Source: Amycolatopsis thermophila (GTDB lineage Bacteria; Actinomycetota; Actinomycetes; Mycobacteriales; Pseudonocardiaceae). From it: 64,000 nt of DNA. Below are positions 1 to 7,812 of the stretch, one piece after another. The stretch lies in contig NZ_JAUSUT010000001.1 of NCBI RefSeq assembly GCF_030814215.1, positions 5,208,001 through 5,272,000 on the forward strand, written 5' to 3'. Under the pieces are notes generated by a model that saw nothing but the letters and a program-made list of their open reading frames with translations, ran no database searches and was not told the DNA's origin. The position numbers were made by a program, and so were the translations under genes. Position 1 is the stretch's first letter, and every line of letters begins with the position of its first letter.

Positions 1-394
1 TGTAGCCGCTCATCGACTCGAACAGCTGCAGGTGGATGCCCGGGTGCTCCGCCTTCGCCCACGAGAACAGCGCCGGTGCCAGCGGCGCGGCGACCGTCGT
101 CGGCAGCCCGACCGCGACCGGGCCGTGCAGGTGGTTGCGGCTGTCGGCGACGTCGCGCGCGAGCCGGTCGAACTGGCGCACCAGCTGCTGCGCGTCGCGG
201 TAGAGGGTGGTGCCGGCGGGTGTCGGCACCACGCCGCGCGGCCCGCGCACCAGCAGCCGCACCCCGAGCTGCGCTTCCAGCTGGGCCACGCGCTGGCTCA
301 ACGCCGGCTGCGACACGTGCAGCCGTCCGGCGGCCCTGGACAGGCTGCCGGCCTCGACGACGGCGATGAAATCCCGCAGGTGGGCGATGTCCAC
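1..394 (-). CDS. LysR-family transcriptional regulator (C-terminus beyond window)
   Basis: Only the first 131 residues lie in the window. The GTG start at 394 gives VDIAHLRDF, followed by a winged helix-turn-helix whose recognition helix contains VSQPALSQRV, the standard LysR arrangement. The start of the effector domain (HLHGPVAVGLPTTV) follows before the sequence is cut at position 1. It lies 37 bp downstream of a CaiB-type gene and a GntP permease on the same strand, so it is probably the local regulator of that operon, responding to an organic acid or its CoA product. The ligand is not visible. Confidence 0.85.
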   Translation of the reverse strand, partial: MDIAHLRDFIAVVEAGSLSRAAGRLHVSQPALSQRVAQLEAQLGVRLLVRGPRGVVPTPAGTTLYRDAQQLVRQFDRLARDVADSRNHLHGPVAVGLPTTVAAPLAPALFSWAKAEHPGIHLQLFESMSGY

Positions 395-431
395 GGTGCT
401 GCCTCCCGCCCGATCATCCCACCACCGCCGG

Positions 432-1607
432 TCACGCCACCCCGTCGGCCACCAGCTCGTCGATCTCGGCCGCGGTCATCCCCAGCTCGGTGAGGATCGC
501 CCGGGTGTGCTCGCCGACATCCGGCACCGCGTCCATCCTGGGCTCGCCGGTGGTCAACCCCGGCAGGGCCCACGAGCGGACCGGACCGGCCGGCGTCCCC
601 ACCTCGTGCCAGCGGCCGCGTGCGGCGAGCTGCGGGTGGTCCCAGACGTCGGCGAGCTCGTTGACCCGGGCGTTGGCGACCGGGATCGCGGTGAGCAGCT
701 CGATCGCCTCCGCGCTGGGCAGCTCGGCGAACCGCCCCGCGATGATCTTCCCCAGGGCCTCGCGGTGGGCGTTGCGGTCGGCGTTGGTGGCGTAGTCCGG
801 GTGCCCGGCCAGCTCGGGCCGCTCCAGGAACCGCTCGCAGAACAGGGCCCATTCGCGTTCGTTCTGGATCGCCATCATCACGACCTTGCCGTCGCCCGCG
901 GTGAACGGTCCGTACGGGTAGATCGTCGCGTGCGCGGCGCCGGCCCGCGGCGGCGGTTGCGCGCCATCGTAGGCGTAGTACATCGGGAAGCCCATCCACT
1001 CCACAGTGGCCTCGAGCATCGACACGTCGATGTGCGTGCCGGCACCGGTCCGCCCGCGCTCCAGGAGCGCGGCGAGGATCGAGGTGTAGGCGTACATGCC
1101 CGCCGCGATGTCGGACACGGAGATGCCCACCTTGGCCATCTCCCCGGCCGTGCCGGTGACCGACAGCAGCCCGGCCTCGCTCTGCACCATCAGGTCGTAG
1201 GCCTTGCGCGACTCGTACGGGCCGGGGGAGCCGTAGCCGGAGATGTCGCACACGATCAGGCGTGGGTTGTCCGCCCGCAGCCGCCCGGCGCCCAGCCCCG
1301 CGCGGTCCGCCGCGCCCGGTGCGAGGTTCTGGATGAACACGTCCGCGCCGTCGATCAGCCGCCGCAGCACCGTCATGCCGCGCGGGTCCTTGATGTCGAG
1401 GGTGAGGGACTCCTTGTTGCGGTTCACCCACACGAAGTGCGAGCTGAGACCGTGCACGCGCGAGTCGTAGGCGCGGGCGAAGTCGCCGGCGCCCGGACGC
1501 TCCACTTTGATCACCCGCGCGCCCAGGTCGGCGAGGTGCCGGCTGGCGTAGGGAGCGGCGATGGCCTGCTCGAGGGAAACGACGGTCACTCCGCGCAGAG
1601 GTCGCAT
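432..1607 (-). CDS. CaiB/BaiF family CoA-transferase
   Basis: A 391-residue class III CoA-transferase that moves CoA between carboxylic acids. The start MRPLRGVTVVSLEQ and the motif ADLGARVIKVERP are typical of the N-terminal half. The expected nucleophilic aspartate is near residue 166 in VSDIAAGMYA, followed by GTHIDVSMLE. It starts 17 bp after the GntP permease gene, so the two are probably co-transcribed: the permease would import a hydroxy or dicarboxylic acid and this enzyme would activate it. The substrate cannot be read from the sequence. A second CaiB gene at 62787 is not closely similar. Confidence 0.9.
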   Translation of the reverse strand: MRPLRGVTVVSLEQAIAAPYASRHLADLGARVIKVERPGAGDFARAYDSRVHGLSSHFVWVNRNKESLTLDIKDPRGMTVLRRLIDGADVFIQNLAPGAADRAGLGAGRLRADNPRLIVCDISGYGSPGPYESRKAYDLMVQSEAGLLSVTGTAGEMAKVGISVSDIAAGMYAYTSILAALLERGRTGAGTHIDVSMLEATVEWMGFPMYYAYDGAQPPPRAGAAHATIYPYGPFTAGDGKVVMMAIQNEREWALFCERFLERPELAGHPDYATNADRNAHREALGKIIAGRFAELPSAEAIELLTAIPVANARVNELADVWDHPQLAARGRWHEVGTPAGPVRSWALPGLTTGEPRMDAVPDVGEHTRAILTELGMTAAEIDELVADGVA

Positions 1608-1624
1608 GTCCGGCTCTTTCGCTG

Positions 1625-2986
1625 TCACACCACGGAAACCAGGCCCATGACCAGCACCAGCGACACCAGCGACGCCAGGGAGGTCACGAACGTGAGCGCC
1701 TTCAACGCTCCCCGGGTGGTGACCCCGAGCAGCGTCTGGAACATCCAGAAGAAGTTGCTGTTCAGCTGCAGCGCGAACAACGCGCCGGAGCCGATGGCCA
1801 GGGCGAGCACCTCCGGCGGGATGCCGAGACCGCCCATGATCGGTGCCAGGATACCGGCCGCGGCGATCCCGGCCACCGCGATCGAACCGATCGCGAAGTG
1901 CAGGACCGCCGCGACCAGCCAGACGAGCAGGACGGTCAGCACGGCGTGCACGCCCGCGTCGGCGGAGAACAGCCCGGACAGCACGTCGTCGAGGTCGGTC
2001 TCGCCGATCACCGCGCCCAGCGAGCCGCCGACGCCGGTGACCAGCAGGATCTGGCCGGTGGAGCCGAACCCCGACGTCATCGTCTCGGCGACCCGCTCGC
2101 GGCCCAGTGACCGGCGCGCCAGGGCATACGCGCCGACGAGGCCGGCGAACAGCGCGAACACCGGGTCGCCGACGAACGCGAGCACGTCCGACTTCACTCC
2201 CGCCGCCTCGGTGATCGCACCGGTGGCGATCAGCACCAGCGGGACCACGATCGGCAGCAGCGACACCGACAGCCGCGGCTGCGCGTTTGGTTCCGCGCCG
2301 GTCTGTCCGGCCGGCTCGGCGGGCGGGTCGCTTTCGTCCTTGTCCGCGTTCCAGAACCCGCGCTTGAGGAGCCTGCGGTAGACAAGCATGGTCAGCAGTG
2401 CGGTCACCGGCGCGATCACGAAGCCGTACAGCAGCATCGTGCCCAGCGGGACGTGCAGCAGCCCCGCGATCGCCACGGTGCCCAGGCCCGGCACGACGAA
2501 GACGTAGCCGACCAGGATGCCGGTGGTCAGCGCGCCGCCCATCGTCGCCAGGCCGTTGCGCCCCAGGTGCGGGGCGGCCGAGCGGGCCAGCGGCGCGGCC
2601 AGCACCAGCTGGACGTCGACGTAGATCGACGGGAAGATCGTGCTCAGCGCGACGGCGAGCGCGTAGGGGAGCTTGCCCGGTCCGAGGGTGCGCAACAGCT
2701 TCTCGACCACGCTGTGCAGTGCGCCCATCGCGTGCAGCAGCGAGCCCAGCAGCACGCCGAAGCCGATGAGCAGGCCCACTTCGGTCATGATGTCGCCGAA
2801 CCCCTGGGCGATCGTCGTGATGGTCTTGGCGAAACCGAGCCCGGACGCGAGCCCCAGGTAGAGCGACCCTGCCACGAGTGCGATCACCGGGTCGACCCGG
2901 AGCGCCAGGATCAGCACGATCACCACGGCGATGGCGATCGCCGCATGCAAGACGACCACGGTGCGCCACGTCCTCTCGCCGGCCAC
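1625..2986 (-). CDS. GntP-family gluconate/organic acid:H+ symporter
   Basis: A 453-residue membrane protein with about twelve hydrophobic segments. Family features include the paired segments around ALSTIFPSIYVDVQLVLAAP and IAVAGIAAAGILAPIMGG, and the C-terminal LQLNSNFFWMFQ. GntP members import gluconate or related hydroxy acids by proton symport. A polar cytoplasmic loop near residues 215-240 (KRGFWNADKDESDPP) splits the protein in two. The GTG start has no strong ribosome binding site, so the exact start is uncertain. It is first of a GntP-CaiB-LysR operon, and an inverted repeat lies about 67 bp upstream. Confidence 0.88.
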   Translation of the reverse strand: MAGERTWRTVVVLHAAIAIAVVIVLILALRVDPVIALVAGSLYLGLASGLGFAKTITTIAQGFGDIMTEVGLLIGFGVLLGSLLHAMGALHSVVEKLLRTLGPGKLPYALAVALSTIFPSIYVDVQLVLAAPLARSAAPHLGRNGLATMGGALTTGILVGYVFVVPGLGTVAIAGLLHVPLGTMLLYGFVIAPVTALLTMLVYRRLLKRGFWNADKDESDPPAEPAGQTGAEPNAQPRLSVSLLPIVVPLVLIATGAITEAAGVKSDVLAFVGDPVFALFAGLVGAYALARRSLGRERVAETMTSGFGSTGQILLVTGVGGSLGAVIGETDLDDVLSGLFSADAGVHAVLTVLLVWLVAAVLHFAIGSIAVAGIAAAGILAPIMGGLGIPPEVLALAIGSGALFALQLNSNFFWMFQTLLGVTTRGALKALTFVTSLASLVSLVLVMGLVSVV

Positions 2987-3052
2987 GGTGCGGGTGCCGG
3001 TGATCGAAACACAGCCCGGCCAGGGCCGGTAGACGGCGCGCGTGAAGATCGG

Positions 3053-3069
3053 TATAAGGACGGCTTATA
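3053..3069. promoter_or_regulatory. Inverted repeat, probable operator of the GntP operon
   Basis: TATAAG and CTTATA form a perfect 6-bp inverted repeat around a 5-bp spacer, about 67 bp upstream of the GntP start and 130 bp upstream of the divergent VOC gene. A/T-rich arms in such GC-rich DNA suggest a protein binding site. The nearby LysR regulator is a candidate ligand, by position only. Confidence 0.45.
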
Positions 3070-3200
3070 GGTGGAGGCTCCGCCGTGGTGCACCGCACTC
3101 AGTGCGCCCCCGGCTCCACGGCCTCGCCGTCACGGGCGGCCCGGAAACCGGTCAGGAATCGAGAAGCCCCCGGTACCCGCACCGCCCTACCGTTCCTGAC

Positions 3201-3824
3201 ATGACATCGATCGACACCATCACCCTCGAGGTGGCCGACCCCGCGGCCGCCGAACGCTTCTACACCACCGCCTTCGGGCTCGGCGACCAGCTGCGGCTGC
3301 GGGCCTCGCAGGAACCGACGTCCGGTTTCCGCGGGTTCACGCTGTCGCTGATGGTGTCCCAGCCCGCCGACGTGGACGCACTGGCCGGCGCCGCCGTCGA
3401 GGCCGGGGCCACCGTCCTCAAGCCCGTCGCCAAGTCGATGTGGGGATACGGCGGGGTCGTCCAGGCGCCGGACGGGACGATCTGGAAGGTCGCGACGTCG
3501 GCGAAGAAGAACACCGGACCCGCCACCCGCCGCATCGACGGGATCGTGCTCCTGCTCGGCGTCGCCGACGTGGCCGCCAGCAAGAAGTTCTACCTCGAGC
3601 GGGGCCTGGCCGTGGGCAAGAGCTTCGGCCGCGTGTACGTGGAGTTCGCCGCCGACGGCCCGGTCAAACTCGCGCTGTACCGGCGCCGCGCCCTGGCCAA
3701 GGACGCCGGGGTGCCGGTCGAGGGCACCGGCTCGCACCGGATCGCGATCGGCGGCGGCGCCGGGACGTTCACCGATCCGGACGGTTTCGCCTGGGAAGCC
3801 GCGTCCGTGGCGGCCCGGTCCTGA
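3201..3824 (+). CDS. VOC superfamily (glyoxalase/bleomycin-resistance-like) protein
   Basis: A 207-residue protein with two tandem vicinal-oxygen-chelate modules: one starts at [22 protein letters not shown], the other near residue 110 with [19 protein letters not shown]. Each module ends with the usual DGT/DGF strand ([23 protein letters not shown]). Such proteins are dioxygenases, isomerases or binding proteins; conserved metal ligands are not obvious, so no reaction is assigned. The ATG at 3201 fits the VOC start. A DUF1801 protein follows 50 bp downstream and may share its transcript. Confidence 0.8.
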   Translation: MTSIDTITLEVADPAAAERFYTTAFGLGDQLRLRASQEPTSGFRGFTLSLMVSQPADVDALAGAAVEAGATVLKPVAKSMWGYGGVVQAPDGTIWKVATSAKKNTGPATRRIDGIVLLLGVADVAASKKFYLERGLAVGKSFGRVYVEFAADGPVKLALYRRRALAKDAGVPVEGTGSHRIAIGGGAGTFTDPDGFAWEAASVAARS

Positions 3825-3874
3825 TGTGCCTGCACCACCCGCCCGCCGACGCCCACCGATCCGAGGAGAGTCCC

Positions 3875-4315
3875 ATGACCAGCAGCTACCAGGGTTTCAC
3901 GGCCGAAGAGCGGGCCGCGATGAAGGAACACGCCCAGGAGGTCAAGAAAGCGGCCCGGCGCGCGGCGCAAGCGGACAAGGCGGCCGAGGCGGAGCGTGAC
4001 GTTCTGGCGAAGATCGCCGCGATGACCGGCGCCGACCGGGTCCTCGCCGAGCGCGTCCACGAGATCGTGACGGCGAACGCCCCGGCGCTCGCGCCGAAGC
4101 TCTACTACGGCATGCCCGCCTACGCTTCGGACGGCAAGGTGGTCTGTTTCTTCCAGCCCGCCGCGAAGTTCAAGGCCCGCTACGCGACACTGGGGTTCAG
4201 CGACGAGGCGAACCTCGACGACGGCGCGATGTTCCCGACGTACTTCGCCCTGAAGGAGATCACGCCGGATGTCGCCGAGCGCATCGCCCTGCTCGTCAAG
4301 CAGGCGGCGAGCTGA
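3875..4315 (+). CDS. DUF1801 / YdhG-type protein
   Basis: A 146-residue protein. After a lysine/alanine-rich helix (residues 15-50, [17 protein letters not shown]) it carries the YdhG/DUF1801 core with [20 protein letters not shown] and the following [15 protein letters not shown]. This fold is sometimes called iron-chaperone-like, but most members have no tested function. The ATG at 3875 has GAGGAG upstream. It probably forms a bicistron with the VOC gene. No catalytic residues can be named. Confidence 0.75.
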   Translation: MTSSYQGFTAEERAAMKEHAQEVKKAARRAAQADKAAEAERDVLAKIAAMTGADRVLAERVHEIVTANAPALAPKLYYGMPAYASDGKVVCFFQPAAKFKARYATLGFSDEANLDDGAMFPTYFALKEITPDVAERIALLVKQAAS

Positions 4316-4326
4316 CACCGGGGTGA

Positions 4327-4640
4327 TCAGGGGATGCCGTCCGCCGGCTGAGCGTTCGTGCCGTCGCCGTCACCGCGGTCACGACGGCGGTGTCGGGCGG
4401 CAGGTCCGGGTCGAGGAGCTTCAGCGCGCCGAGTCAGGTGGCGCACCCAGCCGGCCCGGACGCGGACCGCGTCGGCAGGGTGCGGGAACTGTCCATCGCG
4501 ATCTGCTCGAGCTGGTACCGCATCCGCGGGTTCGCGAAGCGGGCCAGCAGCGCGGCGCCGTAGGCGTCCACATCGGACGGCGGGAGCGAGTGGTGCCGGG
4601 CCGCCTCCTGCCACCACTCGCGCAGCCCCTCCCTCCACCA
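4327..4640 (-). pseudogene. Relic of a mannitol dehydrogenase-family C-terminus
   Basis: On the minus strand, one frame reads SLPPSDVDAYGAALLARFAN followed by PRMRYQLEQIAMDSSRTLPT. This matches the conserved C-terminal block of polyol/mannitol dehydrogenases, where a FANP-IRHQL-QIAMDGSQKLPQ type motif is typical. Homology then continues in a shifted frame as AGWVRHLTRRAE before stopping. There is no N-terminal NAD domain. The piece is therefore a truncated, frameshifted remnant between two intact genes. Family recall is good for the core block and weaker for the shifted end. Confidence 0.6.
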
Positions 4641-4649
4641 CACGCGCCC

Positions 4650-4724
4650 GGCGTGTCGGTGGTCAACGTCGACAACGGCTACGGCGCGGGGCACCTGGCC
4701 GCGCAGATCGCCGCGCCGCACTGA
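4650..4724 (+). pseudogene. Possible LarB/PurE-like C-terminal fragment
   Basis: A short plus-strand stretch reads PGVSVVNVDNGYGAGHLAAQ and ends at a TGA. This resembles the last residues of LarB-type (AIR-carboxylase-like) proteins, which end with a similar VVNIDNGFGAG block. Nothing of the rest of the gene is present. It abuts the oppositely oriented mannitol dehydrogenase relic, so the interval looks like a junk joint from several deletions. Confidence 0.45.
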
Positions 4725-4741
4725 ATCCCGGGCCCGCGGCG

Positions 4742-5722
4742 CTACGTGCCGCTGCGCAGTGTCTCCGACGGCAGCACGCCGAAGCGGGTCCGGTACTGCT
4801 GCGCGAAGCGGCTCAGGTGGAAAAACCCCCACTTCGTCGCGACGTCCGTGACGTTCACGCCCGGCCCGCCGACCACCAGCTCCTCGCGCACCCGGTCCAG
4901 CCGCGCGGCGCGCAGGTAGGCGCCCGGCGACGTGCCCACCAGCTCGCGGAACCCGCGCTGCAGCCCGCGCGCCGTGGTGCCCACCGCCTCGGCCAGCTCG
5001 GCCACCGTCAGGTTCCGCTCCGGGTGCGCCTGGATCAGGTCCAGCGCCGCCCGCACGGCGGTGCGCGCCGCGGGCGGGTGCGGTGCCCGCATCAGGTCGC
5101 TGAACTCGTTCGGGATGGTCAGCAGCAACTGGGTCATCACCGCCGACTCGAGCTGGTCCCGCGCCATCGGCATGGTCGCGATCCCGCCCGGGCGCTCCAG
5201 TTCCGTGCGCAGGAAGTGGACCGACGCCAGCAACGCCTGCCCCGCGGGGCCGGACAGGTCGAACCCGAGGTCGAACCGGACGGGCCGGTCGATCTCGCGG
5301 TTCAGCAGGCGCGACAGGTGCGTCTCCAGGGACCGGCGCGGCAGTTTCAGCGCGTACTGCACGGCCTCCGGGCTCCACCGCACGACGAACGGGTCGGCCG
5401 GCGCGAAGATCACGCCGCTGCCGCGCGCGTTCGTCGCGGCCTTGCGGCCGCCCTGCTCGACCATCGTGCGGCCGTGCAAGGTCAGGTTCACGTGGTAGCA
5501 GCCGACCATCGGCGGGACGAACAGCTCCGCGTCCGCGCCGTACACGCAGTGCCCCACGGTGAACCGCTCGGAGGTGAGGTAGCGCAGCCGGAAGTTCAGC
5601 GGCTTGCCGCCGAGGGTGGTCAGGTCGTGCGGGATGTAGATGCGGGTGACGATGTCGCGGGCCTGCTCCAGATCTCGCGTCGCGAAGGGACGCCGGTCCG
5701 CCACGCTGCTGTCTCGCCCCAT
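4742..5722 (-). CDS. AraC-family regulator with AraC_binding_2-type N-domain
   Basis: A 326-residue regulator. Residues 1-200 match the cupin-like sensor domain (GCYHVNLTLHGRTMVEQ, FAPADPFVVRWSP). The C-terminus has both AraC helix-turn-helix units: the first around LAEAVGTTARGLQRGFRELVG and the second around VATKWGFFHLSRFAQQYRTRFG. The ATG at 5722 is chosen because AGGAGG lies six bases upstream; a GTG at 5740 is also in frame. It is divergent from a shorter paralogue at 5895, and the shared intergenic DNA contains ACTATCC direct repeats likely bound by this family. Confidence 0.9.
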   Translation of the reverse strand: MGRDSSVADRRPFATRDLEQARDIVTRIYIPHDLTTLGGKPLNFRLRYLTSERFTVGHCVYGADAELFVPPMVGCYHVNLTLHGRTMVEQGGRKAATNARGSGVIFAPADPFVVRWSPEAVQYALKLPRRSLETHLSRLLNREIDRPVRFDLGFDLSGPAGQALLASVHFLRTELERPGGIATMPMARDQLESAVMTQLLLTIPNEFSDLMRAPHPPAARTAVRAALDLIQAHPERNLTVAELAEAVGTTARGLQRGFRELVGTSPGAYLRAARLDRVREELVVGGPGVNVTDVATKWGFFHLSRFAQQYRTRFGVLPSETLRSGT

Positions 5723-5776
5723 TGCGATCCTCCTGGACACGTGCGGCGTCCAGCGTAGCGGCCGATGACCTGGATC

Positions 5777-5838
5777 ACTATCCCCGTCGCGACCGGACTA
5801 TCCGGAATGCGTCCGGCGCCCGTCCCGCGCGGATAGCG
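5777..5838. promoter_or_regulatory. ACTATCC repeats between the divergent AraC genes
   Basis: ACTATCC occurs at 5777-5783 and 5797-5803 as direct repeats 20 bp apart, with an inverted relative (GGATAGCG) at 5831-5838. AraC proteins commonly bind direct repeats about two helical turns apart. Similar paired repeats occur at 34188-34215 in front of the flavin monooxygenase, and a single copy at 35185. This suggests autoregulation and a distant target. Confidence 0.55.
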
Positions 5839-5894
5839 CGGCACCGGCCCGGCCGGTAGCGTCCCGGACCGATCCCTCGACAGGCAGGTCAGCG

Positions 5895-6728
5895 ATGCGC
5901 ACGAGCGAACCCTTGTCGCGACTCCGGGCCATGCACACCACCGACCCGGAGGAGGCGTGGCGCACCGTCAGCGCCGTCTTCGTCCCGCACGAGGTCACTG
6001 TGGACGGAGCACTCGACGCCCGGCTCAACGTGGCGCGCAGCGACCGCGTCACCTTCGGGTACCTGACCTACGGCGCGGAAACCACGCTCGAGGTCCCGCC
6101 GCTGACCGACTGCTACCACCTCAACCTCACGCTGACCGGGCGCACCCGGGTCCGGCACGGGCGGGACGAGACCGCGACGCACGGTGCGGTGGGAGCGATG
6201 TTCTCGCCGTTCGAGCCGAGCACGGTCACCTGGTCCGCGGACGCGGCGCAGTTCGCGATCAAGCTGCCCCGCACGCACCTGGAGGCGCACCTGTCGGCCC
6301 TGTTGCACGACGTGGTGCCCCGGCCGCCGCGGTTCGCGGTGCGCGTCGGGCTGCGCGGCCCCGCCGGACGCGGCCTGCTGGCGGCAGCGAAGTTCTTCGC
6401 CCAGCAGGCCGGTGCGCAGACGTGCGTGCCGGAGCTGCAGCGCGAGCAGTGGGAGTCCTTCCTGCTCACCCAGGTCCTGCTCGGCGTGCCCAACACCTAC
6501 AGCCGCGCGCTGCGGACGATCGGGGGATCGGCGGGCCGGTACGCCGTGGAACAGGCCATCGACTACATCGAAGCGCACCCCGGCCGCCCGCTCGGCGGCG
6601 CGGTCCTGGCGTCGGTGGCCGGAACCAGCGCCGCCGCCCTGCGCCGGGCCTTTCTCCGGGAGGTGGGGATGACGCCCGCCGAATACGTCCGGCGGGCCAG
6701 GGCCGCCCGGCCGCCGCGCGGGTTTTGA
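5895..6728 (+). CDS. Truncated AraC-family regulator (one helix-turn-helix lost)
   Basis: A 277-residue paralogue of the divergent regulator. The sensor domain is complete (DCYHLNLTLTGRTRVRH, FSPFEPSTVTWS), and the first helix-turn-helix is present (SVAGTSAAALRRAFLREVG followed by MTPAEYVRRARAA). The protein then ends in RPPRGF, about fifty residues before its neighbour, so the second DNA-binding unit is missing. No frameshifted continuation is seen downstream. It may be a decayed copy, a dominant-negative partner, or a protein that binds DNA weakly. Confidence 0.75.
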   Translation: MRTSEPLSRLRAMHTTDPEEAWRTVSAVFVPHEVTVDGALDARLNVARSDRVTFGYLTYGAETTLEVPPLTDCYHLNLTLTGRTRVRHGRDETATHGAVGAMFSPFEPSTVTWSADAAQFAIKLPRTHLEAHLSALLHDVVPRPPRFAVRVGLRGPAGRGLLAAAKFFAQQAGAQTCVPELQREQWESFLLTQVLLGVPNTYSRALRTIGGSAGRYAVEQAIDYIEAHPGRPLGGAVLASVAGTSAAALRRAFLREVGMTPAEYVRRARAARPPRGF

Positions 6729-6760
6729 CCATCCACCAAGACGGCGGGCCGGTCTCTTTG

Positions 6761-6776
6761 GTCTTCGCACGAAGAC
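6761..6776. promoter_or_regulatory. Perfect 7-bp inverted repeat, candidate operator
   Basis: GTCTTCG and CGAAGAC flank a 2-bp centre about 53 bp upstream of the quinone reductase-like gene at 6829. This is typical operator geometry for a dimeric regulator. It also lies just after the truncated AraC gene. No regulator is assigned. Confidence 0.45.
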
Positions 6777-6828
6777 ACCGCACCCCGCGCACGGGCAGGA
6801 TTTCCGCATGCCGAGTGAGGAGAACCCG

Positions 6829-7788
6829 ATGCCGGACGTCCGCGCACTGGTGGTCGACGAGCCCAGCGGGCCCGACGCGCTGCGGATCGGCTCGCTCACC
6901 CTGACGCCCGCGCCGGACGCCGTCGTCGTCGACGTGCACACCGCGGGTGTCACCTTCCCCGACCTGCTCCTCACCCAGGGCCGGTACCAGGTCAGGCCCG
7001 AACCCCCGTTCACGCCCGGACTGGAGGTCGCCGGCGTCGTGCGCTCGGCGCCCGCCGACTCCGGCATCGCGCCGGGCGACCGGGTCATCGCGTTCACCGG
7101 CCACGGCGGTGGCTGGGCGGAAACGGTGGCGGTGCCGCCGCACCACGTCGTTGCCGTCCCGGACGCCCTCGGCTTCGACGCGGCCGTGGGCCTGATGGTC
7201 AACTACCAGACCGCCTACTTCGGACTCGTCGAACGCGGCCGCCTTCGCGCGGGCGAGACGGTGCTGGTGCACGGAGCCGCCGGGGGTGTCGGCACCGCGG
7301 CGGTGCAGATCGCGGCCGGGCTCGGTGCCCGCGTCGTCGCGGTCGTCAGCGACGAGGGCAAGGCGGCGGTCGCGCGGGCGGCCGGGGCCCACGAGGTGGT
7401 CCTCGTCCGGGATTGGACCGAGCAGGCCGGCGGGGTCGACGTCGTGTACGACCCGGTCGGCGGTGACCGTTTCGACGCCAGCCTGCGCCTGATCCGGCCC
7501 GGCGGCCGCATCCTCGTCATCGGGTTCGCCGACGGGCGCATCCCGCGCATCGCCGCGAACCGGTTGCTGCTGCGCAACATCGACGCCGTGGGTGTCGCAT
7601 GGGGACACTACCTGCCGCACGACCCGGGCCTGATCCGGCGCGTCGGCGCGAAGCTGAACGACCTCGTCGCCGCGGGTCACGTCCGGCCGGTCGTCGGCGC
7701 GTGCTACGCGTTCGACGACGGCGCGCAGGCGCTGAAGGACCTGCAGGCGCGCAAAACCGTCGGCAAGAGCGTGCTCACGCTGCGCTAG
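6829..7788 (+). CDS. Zinc-independent MDR oxidoreductase (quinone oxidoreductase-like)
   Basis: A 319-residue medium-chain dehydrogenase/reductase. It begins MPDVRALVVDEPSG, has the N-terminal GroES-like segment (PFTPGLEVAGVV), and a nucleotide-binding VHGAAGGVGTAAVQIA. It lacks the zinc-binding cysteines, as expected for NADPH-dependent quinone or enoyl reductases. GAGGAG lies just before the ATG at 6829; an earlier ATG at 6808 also has a purine-rich leader. It opens an operon with AMACR-like and acyl-CoA synthetase genes, so reduction of an enoyl intermediate is plausible. Confidence 0.85.
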   Translation: MPDVRALVVDEPSGPDALRIGSLTLTPAPDAVVVDVHTAGVTFPDLLLTQGRYQVRPEPPFTPGLEVAGVVRSAPADSGIAPGDRVIAFTGHGGGWAETVAVPPHHVVAVPDALGFDAAVGLMVNYQTAYFGLVERGRLRAGETVLVHGAAGGVGTAAVQIAAGLGARVVAVVSDEGKAAVARAAGAHEVVLVRDWTEQAGGVDVVYDPVGGDRFDASLRLIRPGGRILVIGFADGRIPRIAANRLLLRNIDAVGVAWGHYLPHDPGLIRRVGAKLNDLVAAGHVRPVVGACYAFDDGAQALKDLQARKTVGKSVLTLR

Positions 7789-7812
7789 CCGTCCCATCGA
7801 TTCGGAGGTGCC

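Noticed and set aside
432-3098. Very long frame read through the CaiB gene and upstream across the GntP region
   Set aside because: The upstream part is arginine/alanine-rich shadow coding on the strand of GntP in another frame; the CaiB start at 1607 and the GntP frame explain the DNA.
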